From JAEYZM01 sp943372195 (GTDB lineage: Bacteria > Bacteroidota > Bacteroidia > Sphingobacteriales > Sphingobacteriaceae): a stretch of DNA of 64,000 bases. Made by a program: the position numbers and the translations under genes. The stretch's first letter is position 1, and every line of letters begins with the position of its first letter. The DNA lies in NCBI GenBank assembly GCA_943372195.1, contig CALRXS010000008.1:1-64000 (forward strand), read 5' to 3'. This document shows, one piece after another, positions 23,517-33,376 of this stretch. Under the pieces are notes generated by a model. The model was not told the origin of the DNA. It saw only the letters and a program-made list of their open reading frames with translations, and searched no databases.

Positions 23517-24884
23517 ATGTATGCAATCATCGATATAGAAACTACTGGGGGAAGCCCCAGTAATAGTAAAATCACGGAGATTGCAATTATACTACACGAT
23601 GGTGAAAAAGTTATAAGAGAATACAGCACTCTTATCAATCCCCAGACCTACATCCCTTATCAAATCACCCAACTCACAGGTATCAGTAATGCCATGGTAG
23701 AGGGCGCACCTTTATTTCATGAAGTAGCAAAAGAAATTGTAGAGATGACAGAAGGTGCAGTGTTTGTTGCACATAATGTGAAGTTCGACTACGGATTTGT
23801 GCAGGCAGCATTTAAAGATCTCGGATATAATTTTCATCGCAGTACACTGTGTACAGTACGCTTGAGTCGTAAAGCTTTCCCAGGGTACAGATCTTACAGC
23901 TTAGGAGAAATTTGCAGAGAATTAAACATCCGAATAGAAAATAGACATAGAGCATTAGGTGATGCATTGGCTACGGCAGAATTATTTTCAGAAATTTTGA
24001 AAACCAATGCTGAGGTGATTGATGATGTAAAGGATGCGAAGAATAAAACCAGCACTTATATACCACCGCTTTTAAAAGAAGATGCTCTAGATCGAATACC
24101 TACGGGCATTACAGGGGTTTACTATTTTCACAATCAATTAGGAGATGTGATTTATGTGGGCAAGAGTAATGATATTAAGAAAAGAATTACTCAGCATTTT
24201 TCTTCGCCTAAAACAAAAAAATCAATTCGTATGCTCGATGATTTAGCGCATATAAGTATTGAAAATACAGGCTCTGAATTGATTGCATTATTGTTAGAGT
24301 CAGACGAAATTAAAAAGTTAAAACCGATTTATAATACTTCACAAAAGAGAAGTAGTGCAGTACCTTATTACAGCATTTATCATCGAACAGATGAGCAAGG
24401 TTATATAGAATTATACATCGATCGATACCAAGAAGATAAAGAGGTATTGACAACAGTAGATTCGAGTGTGCAAGCGAAAAAGATTTTTGAAAAAACAGTA
24501 GAGCAATATCAATTATGTTTATCGAAATGTAATTTGCATAAGTTCGCCGGACCTTGTTTTAACTATCAAATAAAAAAATGTTTAGGTGCATGTGTATCGG
24601 CTGAAACACCTGAAAAATATAATGAAAGAGCGATGTCTGCGATAGAGAGCATGAGCTTTCAGAATAAAAATTTTCTATTGATTTCTAAGGGTAGAGTAGA
24701 GTATGAGAAATCAATCATCTGCATAGAGCAAGGGCAGTATAAGGGCTTCGGATTTTTCGATGCGAGTTTCGGTTATCCGAGTTTAGAAGACTTGCGAAGT
24801 TCAATAAAAAAATACCCACACAACAGAGATATACAAATGATACTCGCGAGATACATGAGCAAGTGTATCATCATGCCGTATTAG
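23517..24884 (+). CDS. Fused DEDDh 3'-5' exonuclease and UvrC-type GIY-YIG endonuclease
   Basis: The 455-residue protein joins two nucleases. Residues 1-165 are a DnaQ-like exonuclease: AIIDIETTGGSP (Exo I), VAHNVKFDYGF (Exo II) and ENRHRALGDALATAELF (Exo III with His). Residues ~195-275 are a GIY-YIG domain (TGVYYFHNQLGDVIYVGKSNDIKKRI), as in UvrC and Cho, followed by a UvrC-like Cys segment (CNLHKFAGPCFNYQIKKCLGAC). Such fusions occur in several phyla as Cho-like repair enzymes. Proofreading of Pol III is unlikely for this architecture. The final ~100 residues are unassigned. Confidence 0.88.
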   Translation: MYAIIDIETTGGSPSNSKITEIAIILHDGEKVIREYSTLINPQTYIPYQITQLTGISNAMVEGAPLFHEVAKEIVEMTEGAVFVAHNVKFDYGFVQAAFKDLGYNFHRSTLCTVRLSRKAFPGYRSYSLGEICRELNIRIENRHRALGDALATAELFSEILKTNAEVIDDVKDAKNKTSTYIPPLLKEDALDRIPTGITGVYYFHNQLGDVIYVGKSNDIKKRITQHFSSPKTKKSIRMLDDLAHISIENTGSELIALLLESDEIKKLKPIYNTSQKRSSAVPYYSIYHRTDEQGYIELYIDRYQEDKEVLTTVDSSVQAKKIFEKTVEQYQLCLSKCNLHKFAGPCFNYQIKKCLGACVSAETPEKYNERAMSAIESMSFQNKNFLLISKGRVEYEKSIICIEQGQYKGFGFFDASFGYPSLEDLRSSIKKYPHNRDIQMILARYMSKCIIMPY

Positions 24885-24945
24885 CAGAGTTTTGCTAAAA
24901 GGTCAGGTCGATATCAATCATAAATGCCATAATAGCAGGGAAATA

Positions 24946-24978
24946 GCATCAAAAATCGATTGGTGTTTGTTTTGATGC
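24946..24978. promoter_or_regulatory. Inverted repeat upstream of clpB (possible operator)
   Basis: GCATCAAAA (24946-24954) is inverted as TTTTGATGC (24970-24978) with a 15-bp spacer, 22 bp before the clpB ATG. It is not the CIRCE element. It could bind a stress regulator or form a 5' leader hairpin; which is unknown. Confidence 0.45.
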
Positions 24979-24999
24979 ATGGTATGAAAACATACAGCT

Positions 25000-27606
25000 A
25001 TGAATTTACAACAGTACACTATTAAATCACAAGAAGCGATAAACAAGTCGGTGGAGATTGCTATGGCAAATCAACAGACTTCGATAGAGACAGCACATTT
25101 ATTGAAGGCGATTATAGAGGTCGATGAAAATGTTGTTCCGTTCTTGTTCAAGAAAACCAATGTGAACATCCAGAGAGTTAAAGATGTTTGCGATTCAATG
25201 ATACAATCATTTGCTAAGTCAAGTGGTAACGGTCCGTATTTATCAAACGCTACCAATCAAGTATTACAAAAAGCCTTACAATCATTAAAAGAATTTGGTG
25301 ATGAGTATGTATCGATAGAACATATTTTATTAGCGATGTTATCGGCGAACGATAAAATTTCTACGATGCTAAAAGATGCGGGATTGAACGAGAAAGAATT
25401 AAAATTAGCGATCAAAGAATTACGCGGCGATGCAAAAGTGAATGACCCAAATGCAGAAGCTACTTATCAAGCTTTAAGTAAATACGCGAAAAATTTAAAT
25501 CAATTAGCAGAGGCTGGTAAGCTTGATCCGGTGATTGGTAGAGACGATGAAATTAGAAGAGTGATTCAAATTTTATCTCGTAGAACTAAGAACAATCCGA
25601 TTTTAATCGGCGAACCCGGTGTTGGTAAAACTGCTATTGCAGAAGGCATCGCACATAGAATTGTGAAAGGTGATGTGCCTGAAAATCTAAAATCAAAGAC
25701 AGTCTTTTCATTAGACATGGGATCATTGATTGCTGGCGCGAAATACAAAGGTGAGTTTGAAGAGCGATTGAAATCTGTCGTGAAAGAAGTAACCGATAGT
25801 GATGGAGAAATTATTTTATTCATCGACGAGATACATACCTTGGTTGGTGCGGGAGCATCAGAAGGAGCGATGGATGCAGCGAATATTTTAAAGCCTGCAT
25901 TAGCAAGAGGAGAGTTACGTTCGATAGGTGCAACTACGCTTAATGAATATCAGAAATACTTAGAGAAAGACAAGGCCTTAGAGAGAAGATTTCAAAAGGT
26001 GATGATTGAAGAACCTGATGCAGAAGATGCGATTTCGATATTACGCGGATTGAAAGAGAAATATGAAACACATCATAAGGTACGTATCAAGGATGAGGCG
26101 ATTATTGCATCGGTAGAATTATCACAAAGATATATTTCAGATAGATTTTTACCAGACAAGGCGATTGACTTGATGGATGAAGCAGCTTCGAAATTAAGAT
26201 TAGAAATGGATTCGGTGCCAGAGGCATTAGATGAAATTGAAAGAAGAATCATGCAATTAGAAATTGAGCGTGAAGCGATAAAACGTGAAGGAGATGAGCG
26301 TAAATTATTAGAGTTAAATCAAGAGATTGCAACACTAAGTGATGAGCGAAATAGTTACCGTGCGAAGTGGAATGCAGAGAAACAAATTGTAAATAATATT
26401 CAAGATGAATTGAATGCGATAGAACAATTAAAATTCGAAGCAGATCAAGCAGAACGTAGTGGTGATTATGGAAAGGTAGCAGAAATACGTTATGGTAAAA
26501 TCAAAGAAGCAGAAGCACGTTTAGAGAATTTCAAAAAAGAACTAGAGCAAAACAGTTCTAGAATTATGAAAGAAGAAGTAACGGCAGAAGATATTGCAGC
26601 AGTAGTATCGCGTACAACAGGTATACCATTGAATAAAATGATAGAGAGTGAGCGTGAGAAATTATTGCAATTAGAAGAGGAGTTACACAAGCGGGTAGTG
26701 GGGCAACACGAGGCGATAGAAGCCATTGCAGATGCGGTGCGTAGAAGTAGAGCAGGCTTGCAAGATAAGAAGCGCCCTATAGGTTCATTTATTTTCTTAG
26801 GTACAACAGGTGTGGGTAAAACAGAATTAGCAAAAGCCTTAGCCGATTTCTTATTCAACGATGAAAATGCGATGACAAGAATAGACATGTCGGAGTATCA
26901 AGAGCGACATGCGGTATCGAGATTAATTGGTGCGCCTCCGGGGTATGTGGGTTATGATGAAGGCGGACAGTTAACAGAGGCAGTGCGTAGAAGACCCTAT
27001 TCAGTGATCTTGTTAGATGAGATTGAAAAAGCTCACCCCGATGTATTCAATATTTTATTACAAGTATTAGACGACGGAAGGTTAACGGATAATAAAGGAA
27101 GAATGGTGAATTTCAAAAACACCATCATCATCATGACATCGAATATTGGAGCGCATCTAATACAAGAAGAGTTCGCTTTGTTAACTGATATCAACAGAGA
27201 AGAAGTTATTGCAAAAACGAAATTGCAAGTATTCGATTTATTAAAGAAAACCATCAGACCCGAATTCTTAAATAGAATAGATGAGTTGATTATGTTCACT
27301 CCGCTTAACAGAGAAGAAGTACGATCAATTGTTGAAATTCAATTCAAATCTATACAGAAGAATTTAACTGATATGGGTATAGAAATGAGTGCGACAGAAG
27401 AGGCGTTAGATTGGTTAGCAGAGTTAGGTTATGATCCGCAATTCGGTGCAAGACCATTGAAGCGAGTGATGCAGAAAAAAGTCTTGAATGAACTTTCAAA
27501 GCAGATATTATCGGGTAAAGTGAACAAAGATTCGGTAATTCTATTAAGTAAAGAGAACAATGAGCTCGTATTTCAAAATGTAAACGATATTAATATTACA
27601 GCATAA
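25000..27606 (+). CDS. clpB: ATP-dependent disaggregase ClpB
   Basis: ClpB works with DnaK to pull proteins out of aggregates. The 868-residue protein has the full architecture: N-terminal Clp repeat domain (~1-145), first AAA module (Walker A GEPGVGKTAIAEG near 205, Walker B FIDEIHTLVGAG), and the ClpB-specific middle coiled coil (~410-525). The second AAA module has Walker A GTTGVGKTELAK near 602 and DEIEKAHPDVFN. The C-terminal domain includes DPQFGARPLKRVMQKKV. There is no ClpP-binding IGF loop, as expected for ClpB. It is monocistronic with its own terminator and upstream inverted repeat. Confidence 0.97.
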   Translation: MNLQQYTIKSQEAINKSVEIAMANQQTSIETAHLLKAIIEVDENVVPFLFKKTNVNIQRVKDVCDSMIQSFAKSSGNGPYLSNATNQVLQKALQSLKEFGDEYVSIEHILLAMLSANDKISTMLKDAGLNEKELKLAIKELRGDAKVNDPNAEATYQALSKYAKNLNQLAEAGKLDPVIGRDDEIRRVIQILSRRTKNNPILIGEPGVGKTAIAEGIAHRIVKGDVPENLKSKTVFSLDMGSLIAGAKYKGEFEERLKSVVKEVTDSDGEIILFIDEIHTLVGAGASEGAMDAANILKPALARGELRSIGATTLNEYQKYLEKDKALERRFQKVMIEEPDAEDAISILRGLKEKYETHHKVRIKDEAIIASVELSQRYISDRFLPDKAIDLMDEAASKLRLEMDSVPEALDEIERRIMQLEIEREAIKREGDERKLLELNQEIATLSDERNSYRAKWNAEKQIVNNIQDELNAIEQLKFEADQAERSGDYGKVAEIRYGKIKEAEARLENFKKELEQNSSRIMKEEVTAEDIAAVVSRTTGIPLNKMIESEREKLLQLEEELHKRVVGQHEAIEAIADAVRRSRAGLQDKKRPIGSFIFLGTTGVGKTELAKALADFLFNDENAMTRIDMSEYQERHAVSRLIGAPPGYVGYDEGGQLTEAVRRRPYSVILLDEIEKAHPDVFNILLQVLDDGRLTDNKGRMVNFKNTIIIMTSNIGAHLIQEEFALLTDINREEVIAKTKLQVFDLLKKTIRPEFLNRIDELIMFTPLNREEVRSIVEIQFKSIQKNLTDMGIEMSATEEALDWLAELGYDPQFGARPLKRVMQKKVLNELSKQILSGKVNKDSVILLSKENNELVFQNVNDINITA

Positions 27607-27627
27607 GCTCGTAAATTAAAAATAAAT

Positions 27628-27688
27628 ATCCGCCAGATATAAAAGATTAAGAATAATTAACTCTTAATTATATTCTGGTGGATTTTTT
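27628..27688 (+). terminator. Terminator after clpB
   Basis: An imperfect 12-bp stem (27628-27639 with 27671-27683) encloses an inner AT hairpin, and a T run follows. Confidence 0.7.
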
Positions 27689-27767
27689 AATTTATTGATA
27701 ATCAGAATCGATTCTCAAACAAGATTTTACACTTTTTTGTTATATTGCATATCCTATAAACGAGAAA

Positions 27768-30398
27768 ATGAGAAAAATCACCCAACTGTTAATTTTTTTA
27801 CCAGCGATTGCATTTGCTCAAAACACAGATGTGTTAAAGCAAAAAGCAAATCGTGTAGATTTTAATACTCGTACTAATGCACCTGCATTTGTAGAATTAA
27901 AATCAAATCAGAATTTAAAGATTACGAATGTCGAATCAGATCAATGGGCTCGTCAATTATTTCAATTGAGAGAACAAGATAAATTCAAGTTCGTAGAGAA
28001 GTACGATGATAAATTCAAAGCTGATGTAAGCCACTACAAATATCAGCAGCAGTACAATAACATACCTGTTGAATTTACCATGATTCGTGTTCGTGAGAAA
28101 GGTGGCAATATTCAATCGGTAAACGGTGATTTCTATTTATCATTCGAGCCAGAAAATAACATTGTCATCAGTTCTACACAAGCATTTGAAAATGCAAAGT
28201 CTGCAGTGCCTGCCACTAAATACAAATGGGAGATGAAAGAAGAGGAAGCTATGCTAAGAGTAGCATTAGCTAAACCTGATTTCTCATACGATCCGAAAAT
28301 GGAGTTGGTATTATTGCCATTAGATAAAGGCGCCGGACGTAAGTTATACTATGCTTATAAGTTCGATATTTATGCGCATGAGCCAGATGTTCGTTTCGAT
28401 GTTTATGTGGATGCAAGCAATGGAGAAGTTTTAAAGAAACTGCCAAAACTTTGCACTATCGATGTACCAGGTAAAGCACAGACTAAATACTACGGTTTAC
28501 AAAATATCAGAACAGATAGTATTGCACCAGGTCAATTCATCTTACGTGAGAATAATCGTAAGGGGCTTTCTCAACAAATAGAAACAAGAGATTGTAATAA
28601 TAGTGATGAAAATGCTTCAGTAGATTTTACAGATGCCGATAATTTATGGAACAATGTAAACTCTAGTTATAATGAAGCTGCTACAGACTGCCATTTGGGT
28701 GCTGAAATGACTTTTGATTATTTCTATGATACCTTAAACAGAGATTCGTACGACGGACAAGGTTCTAAATTATTGCAGTATATGCATTTTGATAGATCAT
28801 GGTTTAATGCACAATGGACAGGTTCATATTCAAGATACGGTGATGGTAATGGGGAACCATTGGTTTCTGTAGATGTTGTTTCTCATGAAATTACACATGG
28901 TGTAACTCAAACTACAGCTGGATTAATTTATGAATCACAATCAGGTGCATTGAACGAATCATTCTCTGATATCTTCGGTACTGCAGTTGAATTCGGTAAG
29001 TTAGGTCCGGGTTTAGCCTCATGGATCATAGGTAAAAATTCATTCGCATTACGTAACATGGCTGCACCAAATGATTTCCAAAACCCTGATACTTATGAAG
29101 GTTTATACTGGACAAATACAAAAGATTGTGTGCCATCAGGCAGTAATGATTACTGTGGTGTACACAATAACAGTGGTGTTCAAAACTTTTGGTTTTACTT
29201 ATTAGCACAAGGTGGTGTTGGTAATAACGATAAAAATACAGCATACAATGTTTCAGGTATAGGCTTACACAAAGCAGCAAGAATCGCTTATAAAAACTTA
29301 AGAGATTACTTAACTTTTGAGTCTAATTTCGAAGATGCAAGAAACGGTTCGATACAAGCAGCTATTGATTTATATGGCTTCGGATCACCAGAATATCAAT
29401 CTACTATGAATGCTTGGCATGCTGTAGGTGTAGGTAGAGCATACACTGCTATACCTGTTGCTGATTTCTATGTAGAGGAAATTATTTGTAAAGCAAATAC
29501 TGCGATTATTTTCAAAAATAATTCAGGTTCTGCAACTTCGTATCTTTGGGATTTTGGTGATGGTACTACATCTAATCAAACGAATCCGTCGCATTCATAT
29601 GCAGTAAACGGAATTTACAATGTTCGATTAATTGCAACAAATCCGAATGGTAGCGATACCTTCTTGAAAAATAATTGTGTGTATATTTTCGCTAATAGCG
29701 TTATACCAACTTCATGTGTTGCTGATGTGCAATTGCCATTAGGTACTACTGGTATCTACAAAGTGAAATTAGCTGAATTAGAAAATTCTAGTTTTGGTCC
29801 GACAGCTGAAGACCCATACATGGACTTCACATGCTACCGTGCCTTCGTAGGAGCAGGAAATTCTTATCCGATGGAGATTACCACTTTCGCAACATCCGCA
29901 GTATTTACAAGAGCTCATATTGACTGGAATAATGATGGTACTTTCGATGCATCAGAATTAGTGATGAAGACAGATGCGGTAATTCAAAATCATTACGATA
30001 CAGTATTTGTTCCACGTAATGCTGTGAAAGATGTGCCTCTAAGAATGCGTGTTGTTTCAGGTAGAGCGAGTATCAATACACCAGATGTAATTTGTAGTAA
30101 AGTTCGTAACGGACAAATTGAAGATTATACAGTGATAGTAAGTTCAAGCATTGGTATCGATCAATCGAAAAATCATCAATTCAATATTTATCCGAACCCA
30201 TCGAATGGTATCTTTAATATCAAAGGTATAAAAGCTAGTTCGGATGTTCGTGTATTAAATATCATTGGTGCTGAGTTGATGAAAATCAATATTCAAGAAG
30301 ATCAAGCAATTGATTTATCTAGTTTAGCAAAAGGAGTTTATTTATTAGAAATAAATTCAAATGGTATGATAGAAACTCAAAAAATCATCATCAAATAA
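27768..30398 (+). CDS. Secreted M4 (thermolysin-like) metallopeptidase, T9SS cargo
   Basis: The 876-residue zinc protease has a signal peptide (1-18), an FTP/propeptide region (~70-230), and an M4 catalytic domain with HEITH (His373, Glu374, His377) and the third ligand in GALNESFSDIFG. A PKD domain follows (YLWDFGDGTTSNQTNPSHSY, ~605-645). A GEVED-type domain (~670-785) contains DWNNDGTFDASE and GQIEDYTVIV. The end is a type A sorting domain (FNIYPNPSNGIFNI). It should be exported by the T9SS and mature by loss of the propeptide and tail. It is followed by a strong terminator before the M1 peptidase. Confidence 0.95.
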   Translation: MRKITQLLIFLPAIAFAQNTDVLKQKANRVDFNTRTNAPAFVELKSNQNLKITNVESDQWARQLFQLREQDKFKFVEKYDDKFKADVSHYKYQQQYNNIPVEFTMIRVREKGGNIQSVNGDFYLSFEPENNIVISSTQAFENAKSAVPATKYKWEMKEEEAMLRVALAKPDFSYDPKMELVLLPLDKGAGRKLYYAYKFDIYAHEPDVRFDVYVDASNGEVLKKLPKLCTIDVPGKAQTKYYGLQNIRTDSIAPGQFILRENNRKGLSQQIETRDCNNSDENASVDFTDADNLWNNVNSSYNEAATDCHLGAEMTFDYFYDTLNRDSYDGQGSKLLQYMHFDRSWFNAQWTGSYSRYGDGNGEPLVSVDVVSHEITHGVTQTTAGLIYESQSGALNESFSDIFGTAVEFGKLGPGLASWIIGKNSFALRNMAAPNDFQNPDTYEGLYWTNTKDCVPSGSNDYCGVHNNSGVQNFWFYLLAQGGVGNNDKNTAYNVSGIGLHKAARIAYKNLRDYLTFESNFEDARNGSIQAAIDLYGFGSPEYQSTMNAWHAVGVGRAYTAIPVADFYVEEIICKANTAIIFKNNSGSATSYLWDFGDGTTSNQTNPSHSYAVNGIYNVRLIATNPNGSDTFLKNNCVYIFANSVIPTSCVADVQLPLGTTGIYKVKLAELENSSFGPTAEDPYMDFTCYRAFVGAGNSYPMEITTFATSAVFTRAHIDWNNDGTFDASELVMKTDAVIQNHYDTVFVPRNAVKDVPLRMRVVSGRASINTPDVICSKVRNGQIEDYTVIVSSSIGIDQSKNHQFNIYPNPSNGIFNIKGIKASSDVRVLNIIGAELMKINIQEDQAIDLSSLAKGVYLLEINSNGMIETQKIIIK

Positions 30399-30423
30399 AT
30401 TTTAATAGTATTTACAATTATTT

Positions 30424-30450
30424 GCCCTCTCATAACGAGAGGGCTTTTTT
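30424..30450 (+). terminator. Terminator after the M4 peptidase gene
   Basis: The stem GCCCTCTC (30424-30431) pairs with GAGAGGGC (30437-30444), has a 5-nt loop and is followed by TTTTTT. It ends only 5 bp before the next ATG, so the M1 gene needs a promoter inside or upstream of the hairpin, or read-through. Confidence 0.92.
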
Positions 30451-30455
30451 ACGAT

Positions 30456-32765
30456 ATGTATTCAACGAAAAAAATTATCTACTTATTAGCACTATTACCA
30501 AGTATAGCATTCGCTCAAGGTAATTATAACTCAAGCAAATTCCATCAAATAGATGAATGGTTGCCAACACCGAATGCTTATAGAAATGGAGCAGGTGCAC
30601 CCGGACATGAATATTGGCAGCAAGCTGCAGACTATGACATCAAAGTGAAATTAGATGATGAGAAGCAAAGCATCACAGGCTCTGAGACCATCACTTATTA
30701 TAATAACTCACCAGATGTTTTGACTTATTTATGGTTGCAGTTAGATCAGAATATATTCAAACAAAATTCAATGACCAATTTAGCAAGTACAAATGCTGAA
30801 TTAAAAAATATGTCTTTCAATGGTGTTGAGTATTTAATGAAAAAAGGATTCGATGGTGGCTATAATATTCAATCAGTTAAAGATGCGAATGGTAAGAATT
30901 TAAAATTCACTATCGTTAATACGATGATGAAAGTTGAATTAGAAAAACCGATTTTGCCAAAATCGAAGTTTGAGTTTTCGGTAGACTGGAATTATAATGT
31001 CAATAATGAAAAGAAAAATTCTGCGAGATGTGGATACGAGTATTTTGAAGAAGACAAAAATTACTTGTATCAGATGGCGCAATTTTTCCCACGTATGTGT
31101 GTGTATGATGATGTAAACGGATGGTACCATAAACAATTTTTAGGCACGGGAGAATTCTATACTCAGTTTGGAGATTATAAAGTAAGTATTACGGTGCCTG
31201 CAGATCATGTAGTAGCTTCTACAGGTACTTTACAAAATGCAAAAGAGGTATTAGATCAAAACCAAATAGATAGATTAGCAAAGGCAGAGAAAAGTGATAA
31301 GCCAGTTTTGATTATTACACCCGAAGAAGCATTGAAAAATGAAAAGTCGAGATCAAAAGCGACTAAGACTTGGGTCTTTCATGCCGATAGTGTGAGAGAT
31401 TTTGCATGGGCATCGTCACGTAAATTTATATGGGATGCAATGGGTGTGAAAGTAGGGAACAAAACAGTTATGGCGATGTCATACTACCCTAAAGAAGGAA
31501 ACCCTTTATGGGAGAAATACTCAACGACTTCGATAGTACATACCTTAAAAGTGTATTCGAGATATACGGTAAACTACCCTTACCCAGTGGCTATTTCAGT
31601 GAATGGAACAATAGGAGGAATGGAATACCCGATGTTATGTTTCAATGGTCCGAGACCCGAGAAAGATGGCACTTATTCGGCACGTGCGAAATACGGATTG
31701 ATATCGGTGGTGATACATGAAGTCGGACATAATTTCTTCCCGATGATTATTAATTCGAATGAGCGTCAATGGGCATGGATGGATGAGGGATTGAATACAT
31801 TCTGTCAATATTTAACAGAGCAAGAATGGGAAGAGCATTATCCTTCGAGTAGAGGAGAGGCTAGAAATATTACTTCTTATATGTCTGCCGACCCATCAGT
31901 AATCAATCCGATTATGACTAACTCAGAATCGATTTTACAATTAGGTAATAACGCATATGGTAAACCTGCTACTGCCTTGAATATATTAAGAGAAACAGTA
32001 ATGGGTAGAGAGTTATTCGATCAAGCATTTAAAGAGTATGCAGAGCGTTGGGCTTTCAAACATCCGCAGCCAGCAGATTTCTTTAGAACAATGGAAGATG
32101 CCAGTGGTGTAGACTTAGATTGGTTTTGGAGAGGTTGGTTTTATGGAACAGAGCCATGCGATATTGCTGTAACTAATGTGACTAAATATCGTATCGATAC
32201 CCAAGACCCAGAAGTAGAGAAAACCAGAAAAAAGAAAATAAAAGATGCTGAGCCGATCTCTATTTCAGAGCAACGTAACAAAACAGACATCAAAGAATAT
32301 TTTGTACAAAAATATCCTGAATTGGAAGATTTTTACAACAAATACGATGCCTTAAACGTTACTAGTTATGATAAAGAAAAGTACCAAAAATATTTTGGTG
32401 CATTAACAGAAAACGAGAAGAAATTATTAGCACAGAAGTCAAATTTCTATTTGATAGATTTTGAGAATGTAGGCGGCTTAATAATGCCATTAATAGTAGA
32501 ATTTGAGTATGAAGACGGAACGAAAGAAATTAACAGAATCCCAGCAGAAGTTTGGGTTAGAAACAATAAAAAAGTATCTAAGTTATTTATCACAGAAAAA
32601 GCGATCAAGCAAATAACGCTTGACCCCTTACAAGAGACTTCTGATATTAACTTAAAGAATAATTTTTATCCAGAAAAAATTATCGAATCAGAATTTCAAT
32701 TGTTTAAAAACGAGCGTCAAAGTCAACCGAATTTAATGCAATTGCAAAAACAAGGTAAACTATAA
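30456..32765 (+). CDS. M1 family metallopeptidase
   Basis: The 769-residue exported aminopeptidase-like enzyme has a signal peptide (1-20, FAQG). HEVGH lies near residues 421-425 with the third Zn ligand in WMDEGLNTF about 20 residues on. GGMEYPM takes the place of the usual GAMEN exopeptidase motif. The N-terminal ~220 residues form the M1 saddle domain (YDIKVKLDDEKQSITGSETITYYN). There is no T9SS tail, so a periplasmic site is likely. It overlaps in function with the preceding M4 protease but has no evident shared regulation. DUF6702 follows 2 bp later. Confidence 0.92.
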   Translation: MYSTKKIIYLLALLPSIAFAQGNYNSSKFHQIDEWLPTPNAYRNGAGAPGHEYWQQAADYDIKVKLDDEKQSITGSETITYYNNSPDVLTYLWLQLDQNIFKQNSMTNLASTNAELKNMSFNGVEYLMKKGFDGGYNIQSVKDANGKNLKFTIVNTMMKVELEKPILPKSKFEFSVDWNYNVNNEKKNSARCGYEYFEEDKNYLYQMAQFFPRMCVYDDVNGWYHKQFLGTGEFYTQFGDYKVSITVPADHVVASTGTLQNAKEVLDQNQIDRLAKAEKSDKPVLIITPEEALKNEKSRSKATKTWVFHADSVRDFAWASSRKFIWDAMGVKVGNKTVMAMSYYPKEGNPLWEKYSTTSIVHTLKVYSRYTVNYPYPVAISVNGTIGGMEYPMLCFNGPRPEKDGTYSARAKYGLISVVIHEVGHNFFPMIINSNERQWAWMDEGLNTFCQYLTEQEWEEHYPSSRGEARNITSYMSADPSVINPIMTNSESILQLGNNAYGKPATALNILRETVMGRELFDQAFKEYAERWAFKHPQPADFFRTMEDASGVDLDWFWRGWFYGTEPCDIAVTNVTKYRIDTQDPEVEKTRKKKIKDAEPISISEQRNKTDIKEYFVQKYPELEDFYNKYDALNVTSYDKEKYQKYFGALTENEKKLLAQKSNFYLIDFENVGGLIMPLIVEFEYEDGTKEINRIPAEVWVRNNKKVSKLFITEKAIKQITLDPLQETSDINLKNNFYPEKIIESEFQLFKNERQSQPNLMQLQKQGKL

Positions 32766-32767
32766 GT

Positions 32768-33265
32768 ATGCGAATATTTAAACTGAAATTTATATTACTG
32801 TGGATGTGTGCATTCTTTTTTACGAAGCAAGCATCATCACATAAATTTCATACTTCAATAACAAAGATGGAGTATAATGATAAAACACATTCATGGGAAA
32901 TAATCATGAATGTGTCTTATCATGATTTTGAAAAAAGTTTATCGAAGTTTCATGCTAAGGATATAACTGTAAATGATAAAGAAATTGAAAAATTCACTTT
33001 CGATTATTTGAAATCTAAATTTTACATCAAATCAGGTAATGAAGTTTTAGCTATCAAGTTTATAGGTACCAAACAAGAGAAAGATGTATTTAAAATCTTC
33101 ATCGAATGTCCGCAAAAAACTCTTGGGAAAACCATAACATTAAGTAATACCACCATGCTAGAAATCGAGGCAGAACAGATTAATATTGTGAACATCCGCC
33201 TAAAAGGAAAAACACAAACTGCCGTATTTCAAAAGGATCAAAAGTCAAAAGAAGTAAAATTATAA
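32768..33265 (+). CDS. DUF6702 family protein
   Basis: The 165-residue exported protein has a signal peptide (to about residue 24, ASSHKFH) and HTSITKMEYNDKTHSWEI, the DUF6702 pattern. The rest is beta-rich. This family usually lies directly after an M1 peptidase in Bacteroidota, as here with a 2-bp gap, so the two are likely translated together. A partner or chaperone role for the peptidase is an inference only. Confidence 0.8.
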   Translation: MRIFKLKFILLWMCAFFFTKQASSHKFHTSITKMEYNDKTHSWEIIMNVSYHDFEKSLSKFHAKDITVNDKEIEKFTFDYLKSKFYIKSGNEVLAIKFIGTKQEKDVFKIFIECPQKTLGKTITLSNTTMLEIEAEQINIVNIRLKGKTQTAVFQKDQKSKEVKL

Positions 33266-33376
33266 TCTGACAATATTTTCTTGGCATATCAATTGAAATA
33301 CAATGTATAGGTCTATTTCTACGATTTTTGAATCGTTTGAGTGACATTTTGACTAAAAGATAAGAAAGAGGAGAAT

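Noticed and set aside
24946..24978. CIRCE element before clpB
   Set aside because: CIRCE is TTAGCACTC-N9-GAGTGCTAA; the repeat here has a different sequence and spacing.
25566..27299. Long reading frames on the strand opposite clpB
   Set aside because: They shadow clpB codons, have no homology I recognise and no promoter; not genes.
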